A stretch of 64,000 nucleotides of DNA from Clostridiales bacterium (GCA_022508285.1 JAFLVN010000002.1:1-64000), one strand, 5' to 3'. Numbered from the stretch's first letter, positions 24,605-34,109 are shown. Translations and numbers: made by a program. Notes: generated by a model not told the origin, from the sequence alone.

Positions 24605-25885
24605 TCAGAACATTTTTATACAAGCTTCACGCTCTGCGCCGACCGAAACGTACTTTATCTTGCATTCGCAGAGTTTTTCGATGAGAGCTATGTAGTCAAG
24701 CGCTTCCTTGGGTAAATCCTCTTTTTTGCGGCACTTTGTGATGTCGCAGTGCCAGCCCTTTACCTTTTCGAATACGGGTTTACACTCGTCTAAAACGTCG
24801 GTGAAGGGGAATTCGTCAATCTGCTTGCCGTCTAAAAGATAGTGCGTGCAGATATCTATTTCATCGTAGTCGTCGAGAACGTCCAATTTTGTGAGCGCAA
24901 TTTCGTCCGCACCCTGACAGCGTATGCCGTAGCGGGAAGCAACCACGTCGAAAGGTCCAACCCTTCTCGGTCTGCCAGTTGCCGCACCGTACTCGCCGCC
25001 GAGCTCGCGGAGTCGTTCTGCGTCCTTTCCGAAATATTCACACGTGAACGGACCTGCGCCGACGCAGCTTGAATAAGCCTTCATAATGCCTATGGAGTTG
25101 GTAATCTTGAGGTTGGGAATACCTGCGCCGATAGGTGCATAAGCCGCTATTGTGGAAGATGACGAGGTGTAGGGAACTATTCCGAAGTCGATATCTCTAA
25201 GTGCTCCGAGCTGAGCTTCGAACATAATATTTTTACCGGCTTTATGCGCTTCGTTGAGGTATACTCCCGTATCAACCACAAATTCCTTTAATGGCTTGCC
25301 GTACGTTTCGAAGTACTCCACCATGTCGTCAACCTTGACGGGGTTAAAGCCGTATGCTTTAATCGTCATGTTTTTCCAGGCAACGATATCGGGAAGTCGC
25401 TTGTAGAGAAGTTTAGTGTTTAAAAGCTCGCCCATGCGGAAAGCTTTTTTCATATATTTGTCTGCATAGACGGGCGCAATGCCTCGGCGGGTTGAGCCGT
25501 AGGGTTTGCCTGTAGCCTTGGTGAGGCGGTCCTCCTCCATTACGTCTTGCAAAACGTTGTATGGCATGGTGATTATGGCTTTGTCGCTTATTATGAGATT
25601 TTCGGGAGTGATTTTAATGCCCGCTTCCCTGAGCTTTTCGATTTCGCCGCAGAGATGCTTTAAGTCGATAACCATGCCGCAACCCATGACGTTTACAACG
25701 TTTTCACGCAAAATGCCCGAAGGAAGCAGGTTTAAAATGAATCTGCCCTTGTCATTGATAACGGTGTGGCCGGCATTGTTTCCGCCCTGATAGCGGCAGA
25801 CTACGTCGAATTTCTCCGACAGCAAGTCCACCATTCTGCCCTTGCCTTCGTCGCCCCAGTTGATTCCACAGATACTCGTTAACAT
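24605..25885 (-). CDS. purA: Adenylosuccinate synthetase
   Basis: A 426-aa enzyme that joins IMP and aspartate with GTP, the first step from IMP to AMP. The N-terminus has ICGINWGDEGKGRMVDLL with the GDEGKG phosphate loop, then GGNNAGHTV. Further hallmarks are GTRRGIAPVYADK in the slightly changed form YGSTRRGIAPVY, and GATTGRPRR in the form GAATGRPRRVG. The SD is AAGGAA. It is monocistronic, with a clear promoter upstream and a shared terminator downstream. Confidence 0.96.
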   Translation of the reverse strand: MLTSICGINWGDEGKGRMVDLLSEKFDVVCRYQGGNNAGHTVINDKGRFILNLLPSGILRENVVNVMGCGMVIDLKHLCGEIEKLREAGIKITPENLIISDKAIITMPYNVLQDVMEEDRLTKATGKPYGSTRRGIAPVYADKYMKKAFRMGELLNTKLLYKRLPDIVAWKNMTIKAYGFNPVKVDDMVEYFETYGKPLKEFVVDTGVYLNEAHKAGKNIMFEAQLGALRDIDFGIVPYTSSSSTIAAYAPIGAGIPNLKITNSIGIMKAYSSCVGAGPFTCEYFGKDAERLRELGGEYGAATGRPRRVGPFDVVASRYGIRCQGADEIALTKLDVLDDYDEIDICTHYLLDGKQIDEFPFTDVLDECKPVFEKVKGWHCDITKCRKKEDLPKEALDYIALIEKLCECKIKYVSVGAEREACIKMF

Positions 25886-25918
25886 TTTTAATCATTCCTT
25901 AAAAATTTTTACGCCAAT

Positions 25919-25947
25919 ATTATAGAATAAAGTAAACAATTAGTCAA
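25919..25947 (-). promoter_or_regulatory. purA promoter
   Basis: On the minus strand, TTGACT (25942-25947), 17 bases, TATAAT (25919-25924), about 33 bp before the purA ATG. It lies directly after the dinB stop. Confidence 0.75.
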
Positions 25948-25963
25948 GTTAAATGGCAAATTT

Positions 25964-27280
25964 TTACTGCTTTTTATCCCTGCTATCTCTATCCTCGAAG
26001 TTGGCGGGTTTTATGAGATGAGTGTTTTTGATGTCGTTGCGCATTTCGTTCGGGTCTTCGGCAACGATGCCACGCTGAAGCTTGTCGTAGCCGTGCTTTT
26101 TACGGATTTCGTCTACCGTGCGCTCCACTTTTTCGAGCTTTTGATAGTTGCCGAAGCTCTCGTCGAAGGTGACTTGCGAAGTTCCGTTGTCGAAACCCGA
26201 GACGGTTACGCCCAATGCACGAACCTTGAAGGGAGGTTTTACGTTTTCTTTGAACAGGTCAAAGGCGTGGCGGGCAATCTCGCTACATAGTGCAGTATGG
26301 CGCACCTTTTTCTGTACCGCAAAGTCGTTTAAGTTGCTGTCTCGCACCCACAGATGAACGGTGTCGGCAAGCCCCTGCCCGGTTTCACGCAGGCGGGCGG
26401 CAACGGATTCCGAAAGCACATATATAAGCCGCTCTATTTTTTTAAGACTTTGGATATCTTCGGGGTAGGTTGAGGAGTTGCCGATAGACTTGTACTCCCG
26501 CTTTTCGTCCATGTGCTTTACGGGGTCATTATCCTGCCCACGGGCGTACTTTAAAAGCGTTTCACCCACTTTGCCGAAAGCCGATTTTATTACGCTATCA
26601 TCGGCGGCGGCAAGTCTGCCGATTGTGGTAAGCCCCATTCCACGGAGCTTTTCGGTGGTGGCTTTACCAACGTACAGTAAATCCTCGACGGGAAGTCCCG
26701 AAATCACCTGCTTGAAATTCAGATATGATATTACCGAAGTGCCGTCCGGTTTTTTTAAATCGCTCCCGAGCTTTGCAAAAACTTTATTAAACGATACTCC
26801 GCAGGAAACGGTTACTTTAAGTTCCTTTTTAACTTCCTCCCGGATTGTGTCGCCGAGGAATTTGAGATATTCGTCCGTGAAGTGCTTTTCACTGTTAACT
26901 TCAATATACTTGGGCTCGAATTTGGGAAAAATGAGTGTTGAACGGGTGACGTCGAGCCAGCACTCGTCTATGCCGTAGCCCTCGATTAAATCGGTATACC
27001 GTGCATAGATTGCCCTGACCTTGCGGGAATATTCCATGTACATATCGAAGTGCGGCGGCACGGTGACAAGGTTGGGGCACTTGCGCTGAGCCTGCCAGAC
27101 GGTGTCGCCCGTTTTAACGCCGAAGCGCTTAGCCTCCTCGCTCTTAGCCAAAACAATCCCTTTGCGCTCCTCCTTGCTGCCGCATACGGCGAGAGGCTTG
27201 CCGCTAAGCTCGGGATTTAAAATGCGCTCGACCGAGGCGTAAAAATTATTCAAATCTGAGTGGATTACTATTCTTTCCAT
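25964..27280 (-). CDS. dinB: Y-family DNA polymerase (DinB/Pol IV type)
   Basis: A 438-aa translesion polymerase. The catalytic palm has HSDLNNFYASVE (first Asp) and EGYGIDECWLDVT (Asp-Glu pair), variants of the classical DMDAFFASVE and SIDEAYLDVT seen in many Clostridia. The thumb has GLPVEDLLYVGKATTEKLRGMG (helix-hairpin-helix) and the C-terminal little-finger domain covers about 250-390. No beta-clamp motif was identified with certainty. It is the last gene of the rnj-trmR-trhP-aroA-dinB run, and its ATG overlaps the end of aroA by 13 bases. Confidence 0.92.
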   Translation of the reverse strand: MERIVIHSDLNNFYASVERILNPELSGKPLAVCGSKEERKGIVLAKSEEAKRFGVKTGDTVWQAQRKCPNLVTVPPHFDMYMEYSRKVRAIYARYTDLIEGYGIDECWLDVTRSTLIFPKFEPKYIEVNSEKHFTDEYLKFLGDTIREEVKKELKVTVSCGVSFNKVFAKLGSDLKKPDGTSVISYLNFKQVISGLPVEDLLYVGKATTEKLRGMGLTTIGRLAAADDSVIKSAFGKVGETLLKYARGQDNDPVKHMDEKREYKSIGNSSTYPEDIQSLKKIERLIYVLSESVAARLRETGQGLADTVHLWVRDSNLNDFAVQKKVRHTALCSEIARHAFDLFKENVKPPFKVRALGVTVSGFDNGTSQVTFDESFGNYQKLEKVERTVDEIRKKHGYDKLQRGIVAEDPNEMRNDIKNTHLIKPANFEDRDSRDKKQ

Positions 27281-28491
27281 TTTGTCAATTCAAAACAGAT
27301 TCTATCTAATTCATCGAAATAGTTTTTAAATGTTTTTGAGCAGACTTCGGCGTTTTGAATTTCTATGCCGTCCGCACGCAAGCCTGTAAGCGCAAACGCC
27401 ATAGCAACTCTGTGGTCGCCGAAAGTGTTTATTTTAGCGGGCTTGGGCAACGACGGATAAATCGTTACGCCGTCGGCATGCTCCTCGCACTTGACACCCA
27501 TAGCCGAAAGATTTTGCGATATTGCCTTTATGCGGTCGCACTCCTGCTCTCTGATGTGGCTTATTCCGCATATAGTCGTGGGTCTATCGAGATAGGGAGC
27601 GATTGCGGCAAGCGTTAAAGCCTGGTCGGAAAAGGCAGACATATCCACCTTTCCACCATTGAAATTTTTGAGTAAATTTATAAATTTTACGTCGCCCTGC
27701 AAGCTGTGAGAAGTCACGCCTTTGACTTTTACGTCCGTTCCCAAAATTTTATTTATAGTATAAAAATAACATGCGGCAGAGATATCCGGCTCTATATCAT
27801 ACTTCCTTGCGGAGTACTTGCCGTTAACCGTATATGCGCCGTCCTGCTCCATTACGGTAACGCCGAACGACCGCATCATATCGACTGTCATATTCACATA
27901 ATCAAGCCCGTGTTGCCCTACCGTGTTGAGTTTTACGCCGCTTTTTGCGCACACTCCCGCCATTAAAATGGCAGATAGATATTGACTGCTCTTTGTTATA
28001 TCAACCGTGATTTCGGGGTTCGGATTGGAAGAGCCGCAAATTTTAAGGGGGAAAGTGCCACCGTCTGAAATTATAGTTGCGCCTGCCGCAGTCAAACTTT
28101 CCAAAAGCTGCTGTATGGGGCGCTTTTGCATCTGCTCGGAGCTGTCCACATAAAATTCGCCGTCGGAAAAAGCCAAAAGAGCCGTTAAAAAGCGGGCGGC
28201 AGTGCCCGCCGACCGCACGTTGATTTTTGCGCTCTTTACGGGGAGTTTGCCGCCGCAGCCCTCGATTTTTACCGTTGTTCCGTCAACTTCACAGGCAATT
28301 CCTAAAGCCTTTAAACAGTCGAGAAAGGCGGCGCAGTCGTCCGAAATCTGAGCGTTGCAGATGGTGGATTGCCCATTTGCAAGAGCGGCTAAAAGAAAGG
28401 CTCGCACCGTTATACTTTTTGAGCCTGGTACTTGTGCCGTGACGCTTTTATTTTTAATTTTTCCGTAGATATTTTTTACAGCGTAGTTCAT
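27268..28491 (-). CDS. aroA: 3-phosphoshikimate 1-carboxyvinyltransferase (EPSP synthase)
   Basis: A 407-aa enzyme that condenses shikimate-3-phosphate with PEP, the sixth step to chorismate. It has PGSKSITVRAFLLAALANG near the N-terminus, NVRSAGTAARFL, and the C-terminal TFGDHRVAMAFAL. The length is slightly short of the usual 425-430 but complete. The ATG overlaps the trhP stop (ATGA). No other shikimate genes are in the window, so its placement with tRNA-modification genes is notable: its end products include prephenate, which is reported to be needed for TrhP-dependent tRNA hydroxylation. Confidence 0.95.
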   Translation of the reverse strand: MNYAVKNIYGKIKNKSVTAQVPGSKSITVRAFLLAALANGQSTICNAQISDDCAAFLDCLKALGIACEVDGTTVKIEGCGGKLPVKSAKINVRSAGTAARFLTALLAFSDGEFYVDSSEQMQKRPIQQLLESLTAAGATIISDGGTFPLKICGSSNPNPEITVDITKSSQYLSAILMAGVCAKSGVKLNTVGQHGLDYVNMTVDMMRSFGVTVMEQDGAYTVNGKYSARKYDIEPDISAACYFYTINKILGTDVKVKGVTSHSLQGDVKFINLLKNFNGGKVDMSAFSDQALTLAAIAPYLDRPTTICGISHIREQECDRIKAISQNLSAMGVKCEEHADGVTIYPSLPKPAKINTFGDHRVAMAFALTGLRADGIEIQNAEVCSKTFKNYFDELDRICFELTKWKE

Positions 28492-29678
28492 TTTCTTCTG
28501 CGCAGTATGTCGCCGGTGTCCAATTTATAGGGGCAGGGTATTGTATAAATTTCCTGAACGAGCTTGCAGTCGTCCACCTCTTCGCCTTCGCTTGTGAAGG
28601 CGGTTTCGACAACGAAAGATTTGCCGAAATTTGCAGACGATGTTAAAATTTCAAGCCTGTCGCCTACCTTGAAACGACCACGCATTTCCACATATATATT
28701 GCCGTTTTTGCAGTCTACCACGTTGCCTATATAGTCGCAGTCGCCCTTTGCCTGACTGTCGGTATAGTTTACCGTTTTATCGTTTTTGCCGAGGGTGTAA
28801 GCAGTGGTATAGTCACGGTGAGCGGCAGTTAAAAGCTCACGCTCGACCACTTTGTTATACCCGCCGTCAAGACAGCGGCGGTAGGCGTTTATAACTGTGG
28901 CGAGGTAGTACTCGCTCTTCATTCTGCCCTCTATTTTGAATGAGCACACGCCCGCTTTCTGCATTTCATTAAGGTATGCGCTCATGTTCAAATCTTTGGA
29001 ATTTAAGATATAAGTGCCCTTTTCGTCCTCCTCCATATCCAGCCAGCCGCTGTCCGAAAGCTCGTCTGACTTGCGGATTTGGTATTTCCAACGACATGCC
29101 TGTACGCACTCGCCACGGTTGCTTTCACGGTTTGAAAGATAGTTGGATAAAAGGCATCTGCCCGAATAGGATATGCACATTGCGCCGTGTACGAAAGCTT
29201 CGAGCTCCATTTCGGGAACGAAGTCGTGTATTTCGGAAATTTCTGCAATCGAAAGCTCACGGGCGAGTATTGCTCGGCTTGCGCCCTGCTCGTGCCAGAA
29301 TTTAACGGCGTATTTGTTGGTGAGATTTGCCTGTGTTGAGATATGTACGGCAAGTGCGGGGGCTGCCTTTTTTGCCGCATAGAATACGCCGCTGTCCGAA
29401 ATTATAGCCGCATCCGCACCCGCTTCGGCGAGGAATTTAAAGTAGTCTTCCATTAATGGCATATCGGCGTTTTTTGCGAATATGTTTGCCGTTATATACA
29501 CTTTTTTGCCCAGAGCGTGCGCAAATTTTATCCCGTCTTTGAGCTCATCGTGCGTAAAATTATCGGCAAAAGACCTAAGCGAAAAGTCCTTGCCGCCGAC
29601 GTACGCCGCATCTGCGCCGAAGTAGAGAGCTGTTTTAAGTTTTGCAAAGTTGCCCGCAGGGGCGAGTAATTCTACCAT
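28488..29678 (-). CDS. trhP: U32-family tRNA hydroxylation protein (TrhP-like)
   Basis: A 396-aa protein of the peptidase U32 family. It starts VELLAPAGNFAKLKTALYFGADAAYVGG and has the family signature EAFVHGAMCISYSGRCLLSNY and the Cys in CVQACRWKY that can bind a cluster. Members of this branch (B. subtilis YrrN/YrrO, E. coli YegQ) hydroxylate U34 of tRNAs rather than act as proteases. The assignment is supported by the neighbour immediately upstream, a TrmR-like methyltransferase that would methylate the product. The gene starts 2 bases after the trmR stop. Confidence 0.88.
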   Translation of the reverse strand: MVELLAPAGNFAKLKTALYFGADAAYVGGKDFSLRSFADNFTHDELKDGIKFAHALGKKVYITANIFAKNADMPLMEDYFKFLAEAGADAAIISDSGVFYAAKKAAPALAVHISTQANLTNKYAVKFWHEQGASRAILARELSIAEISEIHDFVPEMELEAFVHGAMCISYSGRCLLSNYLSNRESNRGECVQACRWKYQIRKSDELSDSGWLDMEEDEKGTYILNSKDLNMSAYLNEMQKAGVCSFKIEGRMKSEYYLATVINAYRRCLDGGYNKVVERELLTAAHRDYTTAYTLGKNDKTVNYTDSQAKGDCDYIGNVVDCKNGNIYVEMRGRFKVGDRLEILTSSANFGKSFVVETAFTSEGEEVDDCKLVQEIYTIPCPYKLDTGDILRRRK

Positions 29679-29679
29679 T

Positions 29680-30342
29680 TTACTTTTTAACCGAAAGGGC
29701 TAAGCCGTTGCCCAAATTTATAATTGTTGTGGTTAATTCGTTATCCGAAGTTACGGCGGAAATATATTCCTTTATGTGCTCGACTAACATTCTGCGCTTG
29801 GGGGGCACGGGGCTTTCGCCCGTTACGTAGCCGAAAAGCAGGATATCGTCGGCAAGCAGCACGCCGTGAGGTTTTAACAGTCTTTTTAAGTCGGGCAGAT
29901 ACTTTACGTACTGCACCTTTGCACTGTCTAAAAATATGAAGTCGAATTGACCTTCGAGCGTTGAAAGCTTTTCGCCGGCATCGCCCGAAATTTGCGTAAT
30001 TTGTGAAGATATGCCGAGTTTTTTAAAATTTTCAGCCGCTTCGACGACAAATTCCTCACGCTTTTCAATCGTTGTGATATGCGCATTTTTGCACACGGAG
30101 AGCATTGCCGCCGCAGACACCCCCACCGCCGTGCCGACCTCGAGTATTTTTTGAGGTTGCATGGCGGAAAGCAGGGTCGATAAAAAGGTGAGCGTTTCCC
30201 TGTCGGAGACGGGAATTTCACGTTCACATGCAAAAGCACGGAGTTTTTCCACCTCTTCGTGCAGTATTATATTGTTGAATTGCGCCGTACACGTTTGGCG
30301 CTCACCCTCGGAAGTGTCTTTATGTGCGTAGTCGAATATCAT
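29680..30342 (-). CDS. trmR: tRNA 5-hydroxyuridine methyltransferase (TrmR/YrrM-like O-methyltransferase)
   Basis: A 220-aa SAM-dependent O-methyltransferase of the catechol-methyltransferase-like family. Motif I is ILEVGTAVGVSAAAML. Further motifs are TTIEKREE and DFIFLDSAK (metal-binding Asp), with DDILLFGYV after. The same order, a YrrM-type methyltransferase followed by U32 proteins, is known in B. subtilis, where TrmR makes 5-methoxyuridine at tRNA position 34. The gene lies 4 bases after RNase J and 2 bases before trhP. Confidence 0.85.
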   Translation of the reverse strand: MIFDYAHKDTSEGERQTCTAQFNNIILHEEVEKLRAFACEREIPVSDRETLTFLSTLLSAMQPQKILEVGTAVGVSAAAMLSVCKNAHITTIEKREEFVVEAAENFKKLGISSQITQISGDAGEKLSTLEGQFDFIFLDSAKVQYVKYLPDLKRLLKPHGVLLADDILLFGYVTGESPVPPKRRMLVEHIKEYISAVTSDNELTTTIINLGNGLALSVKK

Positions 30343-30346
30343 AGTT

Positions 30347-32128
30347 TTAAAGTTCTACAACCACAGGCACAATCATGGGTGATTGTTTTGTCTTTTTGTA
30401 AAGATAATTTTTTAAAGCACGCTTTATAGTCTTTTTAAGCTCGTCGGTGTTGCCTCTGTAGAGGTCAAAGCCTGCTATCGCACGGTTTATGACCTCGCGC
30501 ATTTCCTTGTTGTAGTCGCGGTGGAAATCGAACACGAAGCCTCTGGAATTGATTGCAGGCTCGCCCACCACCACACTGCCCGATACGGCTACGGAGACTA
30601 TGAAAAGTCCTTCGGCGGAGAGCTGGCGCCTGTCCTCGATAACAGCCGAAGCCTTTTCGTCTTCTATGCCCTCGCCGTCGATGAGCCGTGCACCCGAAGG
30701 GATATCCTCAAGACGGCGCAAGCCGCCGCCCGAAGTTAGCTCTATTCGGTTGCCGATATCGGGGATTAATATGCGGCTTGAAGGCATTCCGAGTTCTTCG
30801 GCGAGCTTTGCATGCTTTCTTAAATGCCTGTATTCGCCGTGCACGGGAATAAAGTATTTGGGCTTTAAAAGCCTGTGCATGAGCTTGTGTTCTTCTGAGC
30901 AGGCGTGACCTGATACGTGAATTTTTTCGATACTTTCGTAGACGACGTTGGCGCCTTTTCTGTACAGATTGTCGATAACTCTGTAAATGAGTTTTTCGTT
31001 ACCGGGGATTGGCGAAGCGGAAATTATTACGGTGTCGTTTTCGCCAACCGAAATGGACTGATTGTCTCCGTTTGACATGCGGGTTAAGGCGCTCATCGGC
31101 TCGCCCTGACTGCCTGTGGAGACTATTACGATTTCGCTGTCGCGTAAGTTTTTTATTTTTGAAATGTCGACGAGTACGTCGTCTGGGATTTTAAGTTCCC
31201 CTATCCTTTCAGCCGCATCCACTACGTTGAGCATGCTCCGACCCGAAAGTGCAACCCTGCGGCGGTACTTTATCGCAAGGTCTACAATCTGACGGAGCCT
31301 GTGAACGTTGGAAGCGAAGGTTGCAATTATTATGCGGCGGCGGGAATTTTCGGCAAAGAGGCGATCTAAGGTATCACCCACCACCGTTTCGCTCATAGTG
31401 AAGCCCGCACGCTCTATGTTTGTGCTTTCGCCCATGTATAAAAGCACGCCCTCCGTGCCGAGCTCGGCAATGGTCTTTAAGTCAATGGGCTCGCCGGCAA
31501 CGGGAGTTAGGTCGATTTTAAAGTCGCCGCTGTGGAATATAGTGCCCTGCGGCGTTTGAATGGCGAACGCAAGCGCTCCCGCTATAGAGTGATTTACGTT
31601 TATGCACCTCACCGTAAAGCAGCCGAGGCGAACGGTGTCGCCCGCTTTAACGACTTGTGTTTTTACGTCGTTTAAACGGTGCTCACGCAATTTGTGGTCA
31701 ACGAGCGCAAGGGTAAATTCCGTGCCGATGACGGGCACGGATATTTCTTTTAATAGGTAAGGCACGCCGCCGATATGGTCCTCGTGACCGTGTGTTAATA
31801 TCAGAGCCCTTATCTTTTTATGGTTTTCTATTAAGTAAGTGATATCGGGAACTACGAGGTCAAAGCCCGGAGTCTCCTCTGTGGGGAATATGGCGCCTGC
31901 GTCGATTATTATAATATCGTTGCCGCACTCGATTGCCGCCATGTTTTTGCCGATTTCGCCCACGCCACCGAGAAATATAATTTTAACTGGCTTGTTTTTT
32001 GCCGTTTTTTCAGGCTTGCTTTTTGCTGTGTGTGCCTTTGCATGCGGCTTACTTTCCATTTTGGGTTTTTTAGTGCGGCTTTGAGTGCGTGTTTCGACCT
32101 TAAACGCTTTATTTCGATTATTTTCCAA
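30347..32128 (-). CDS. rnj: Ribonuclease J
   Basis: A 593-aa metallo-beta-lactamase/beta-CASP RNase combining 5'-3' exonuclease and endonuclease activity in mRNA decay and rRNA maturation. A 45-residue Lys/Thr-rich N-terminal extension precedes KIIFLGGVGEIGKNM. Metal-site motifs are LTHGHEDHIGG and HSGDFKID; the beta-CASP part has STGSQGEPMSAL and VSGHACSEEHKLM, and VHGEYRHLRKHAKLAEELG follows. The start is TTG (32126-32128), 6 bases after GGAG. It heads the operon rnj-trmR-trhP-aroA-dinB. Confidence 0.93.
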   Translation of the reverse strand: MENNRNKAFKVETRTQSRTKKPKMESKPHAKAHTAKSKPEKTAKNKPVKIIFLGGVGEIGKNMAAIECGNDIIIIDAGAIFPTEETPGFDLVVPDITYLIENHKKIRALILTHGHEDHIGGVPYLLKEISVPVIGTEFTLALVDHKLREHRLNDVKTQVVKAGDTVRLGCFTVRCINVNHSIAGALAFAIQTPQGTIFHSGDFKIDLTPVAGEPIDLKTIAELGTEGVLLYMGESTNIERAGFTMSETVVGDTLDRLFAENSRRRIIIATFASNVHRLRQIVDLAIKYRRRVALSGRSMLNVVDAAERIGELKIPDDVLVDISKIKNLRDSEIVIVSTGSQGEPMSALTRMSNGDNQSISVGENDTVIISASPIPGNEKLIYRVIDNLYRKGANVVYESIEKIHVSGHACSEEHKLMHRLLKPKYFIPVHGEYRHLRKHAKLAEELGMPSSRILIPDIGNRIELTSGGGLRRLEDIPSGARLIDGEGIEDEKASAVIEDRRQLSAEGLFIVSVAVSGSVVVGEPAINSRGFVFDFHRDYNKEMREVINRAIAGFDLYRGNTDELKKTIKRALKNYLYKKTKQSPMIVPVVVEL

Positions 32129-32149
32129 TTAATACTCCTATTTCAAAAT

Positions 32150-32173
32150 AAAAGGGGGGTATAACAACCCCCG
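32150..32173 (-). terminator. Intrinsic terminator of the repeat-protein gene
   Basis: A 6-bp all-G/C stem GGGGGT / ACCCCC (32155-32160, 32167-32172 in plus coordinates) with a 6-nt loop. On the minus strand it is followed by CTTTTATTTT. It separates the 639-aa gene from rnj. Confidence 0.65.
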
Positions 32174-32189
32174 CTTTAGTAGTGATTAC

Positions 32190-34109
32190 TTATTTTTTTC
32201 TTAAATCTTTAACGAGTCCGTCTTCAATTAACTGCTCCATGCTCTCATAGGGATACATGGCTGCATAGTCACGCTCTAATGCCTTGTTACGCTTTACTCC
32301 GCCACGCTGTTCGAGCATTGCATCGATGAGCCTTATCGCCTTTTTAACGCCTCGGGGACTCTTTATTTTAACCATCATAGGTGTGCCGTGCATGCTCTTG
32401 TTGTCCGACACGTCGTACTGGTGATATACGCTGGGCTCGAAATCGTAAGGGTTCAATGCGAGGTACAGGCAAAGGGTCTTGCCGCGAATTTTGAAGCGGG
32501 CGATTGTTTCTCTGCCCTTATTGAAGCGCTCCGCACCCCATGCCATGTTGGAATTAACCTTGGCATAAGATAAGAGTGCCGTCTTTACTCTTCCGTAGTA
32601 TTCCTTCTGCTCGTCGGTGCTCTGAATAATACGGGCAATGAACGAGCGGTTGAATTTCATCATGTTTTCGAAGATATTCTCGTTGTCTTCACCGCCGGCT
32701 TCAACTTCGAGGTCTTCATCGGTAATTTCGCCCTCGGCGGGAACTTCGTCGATTTCTTCTACAAGCTCGGTAAGTTCTTCGTTGTATTCGTTGTTTTCCT
32801 CAACGCTGTCGGTTTCGCCGCTGACCGTTACGAGAGCGGATTCCTCTTCTATATCCGATTGCTCGCTTCTATCTGCAGCGACTAATACCGCACCGCCTAC
32901 TATCATAGCTTTGAGTTCGGCTATCTGCTTTTCTACCTCGTCGAAGCGTGTTCCGGTGGTTTTGCTAACCTCCTCGGAAACGTATTCGGTAATTTTATTC
33001 AGTCCTTCCTCGTCGATAACTATGTCGTAGTCGTTGTTTTCCTGTGTTTCGATAAGTTTTTCGGATATTGTGTTACAAATTTCTTCGCTGTCTACTTCGA
33101 CGGAAGGCATGTTATCAATGAGCTGGCTTACAACCTTGTCGGCTATTTCGTCGGTATCTATTTCGGGAATATTTTCCGAAATGACAGTGGCAGCCTTTTC
33201 GGCTATTGCCTCTTCGTTTACTCCCGCAACCGTAATCTTTTCGCTGATGCGATTAGCCATTTCCTCGTAGTCGGGCTCTTTTTCCGCTATGTAGTCGAGA
33301 GCAACACGCAACTTTTCTGCGATTGCATAAGCGATAACTTCATAGTCGAGTTTCTCAACGATTGAATCGGATATGGACGAACAGCCGTCGTCGTCTACGA
33401 GAATATCGAAGTCTTCAGCCTTGATTTCGCCCACCTTAAGTGCAATTCTGTCGGCAAGCTCGTCTTCGTCAAGCTGCAAATTCACAGGCACCGGCGAGGC
33501 AACGTATGCGGGCGCAACCCCCTCTTTTACAGGAGCGGACTGTTCGGCATAGACTGTTTCGGGAATTACAATCTGCTCGGCAACCTTGCTTGCAATGTAA
33601 TCGGGAGAAATATACTCCTGCGCAGGCAGATATTCGGCAACCTTTGCGGCAAGCTCTTCGTAGTCAATCTGAGCGGTCACAGCTCCATGCGCAGGCAGGC
33701 GCTCGGCAACCTTTGCGGCAAGTTCTTCGTAGTCAATCTGAGCGGGCGCAGCTTCAAGCACGGGTACACAGTTATTTATCGTTGCGGCAAGCTCTTTCAG
33801 CTTTCCGGAAAGCTCGAGAAAAATGTTTTCGCTTTGAGCGGCAAGATAGTTCATCTCTTGCTTAAGCGCAATATAATCGTTTTGAAGCGACTCATATATC
33901 TTCGTAAGCTGAGCAGAATATACGTTATCGACGCCATTTAATTTGCTTATAGCCGCTTCCAGCATTTGGCTATTTCTGTGAACGTTTAAGGAAAGCTCGT
34001 CTATTTTGGCGGACATTTCCATGTTGTTTCTCAAAATGACATCCGCTTTTTTCATTCCATTCGGATTCTGATTATAATTATAGCCGTTATTGCGGTTGAC
34101 GTTACTCAT
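32190..34109 (-). CDS. Large acidic repeat protein with conserved C-terminal domain, function unknown
   Basis: A 639-aa protein from the ATG at 34109 (SD GAGGTG). Residues 1-22 are Asn-rich, and 30-110 is a predicted coiled coil. Between about 124 and 370 there are roughly ten degenerate repeats of a 12-14 residue unit with the pattern (I/V)DYEELAAKVAE+L. The first two are nearly identical; later ones are PDYEEMANRISEKI, IDTDEIADKVVSQL and VDSEEICNTISEKL. A very acidic stretch follows (415-480). The final 155 residues form a separate domain with RSFIARIIQ, LLSYAKVNSNMAWG, RGKTLCLYLALNP and VKIKSPRGVKKAIRLID. I recall this type of domain from unnamed Clostridia proteins but cannot name it. No signal peptide or membrane helix is seen. 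Confidence 0.85.
   Translation of the reverse strand: MSNVNRNNGYNYNQNPNGMKKADVILRNNMEMSAKIDELSLNVHRNSQMLEAAISKLNGVDNVYSAQLTKIYESLQNDYIALKQEMNYLAAQSENIFLELSGKLKELAATINNCVPVLEAAPAQIDYEELAAKVAERLPAHGAVTAQIDYEELAAKVAEYLPAQEYISPDYIASKVAEQIVIPETVYAEQSAPVKEGVAPAYVASPVPVNLQLDEDELADRIALKVGEIKAEDFDILVDDDGCSSISDSIVEKLDYEVIAYAIAEKLRVALDYIAEKEPDYEEMANRISEKITVAGVNEEAIAEKAATVISENIPEIDTDEIADKVVSQLIDNMPSVEVDSEEICNTISEKLIETQENNDYDIVIDEEGLNKITEYVSEEVSKTTGTRFDEVEKQIAELKAMIVGGAVLVAADRSEQSDIEEESALVTVSGETDSVEENNEYNEELTELVEEIDEVPAEGEITDEDLEVEAGGEDNENIFENMMKFNRSFIARIIQSTDEQKEYYGRVKTALLSYAKVNSNMAWGAERFNKGRETIARFKIRGKTLCLYLALNPYDFEPSVYHQYDVSDNKSMHGTPMMVKIKSPRGVKKAIRLIDAMLEQRGGVKRNKALERDYAAMYPYESMEQLIEDGLVKDLRKK

Noticed and set aside
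28488..29678. U32 protein as a collagenase/protease
   Set aside because: The family name is historical. The trmR neighbour and sequence branch fit tRNA hydroxylation far better.
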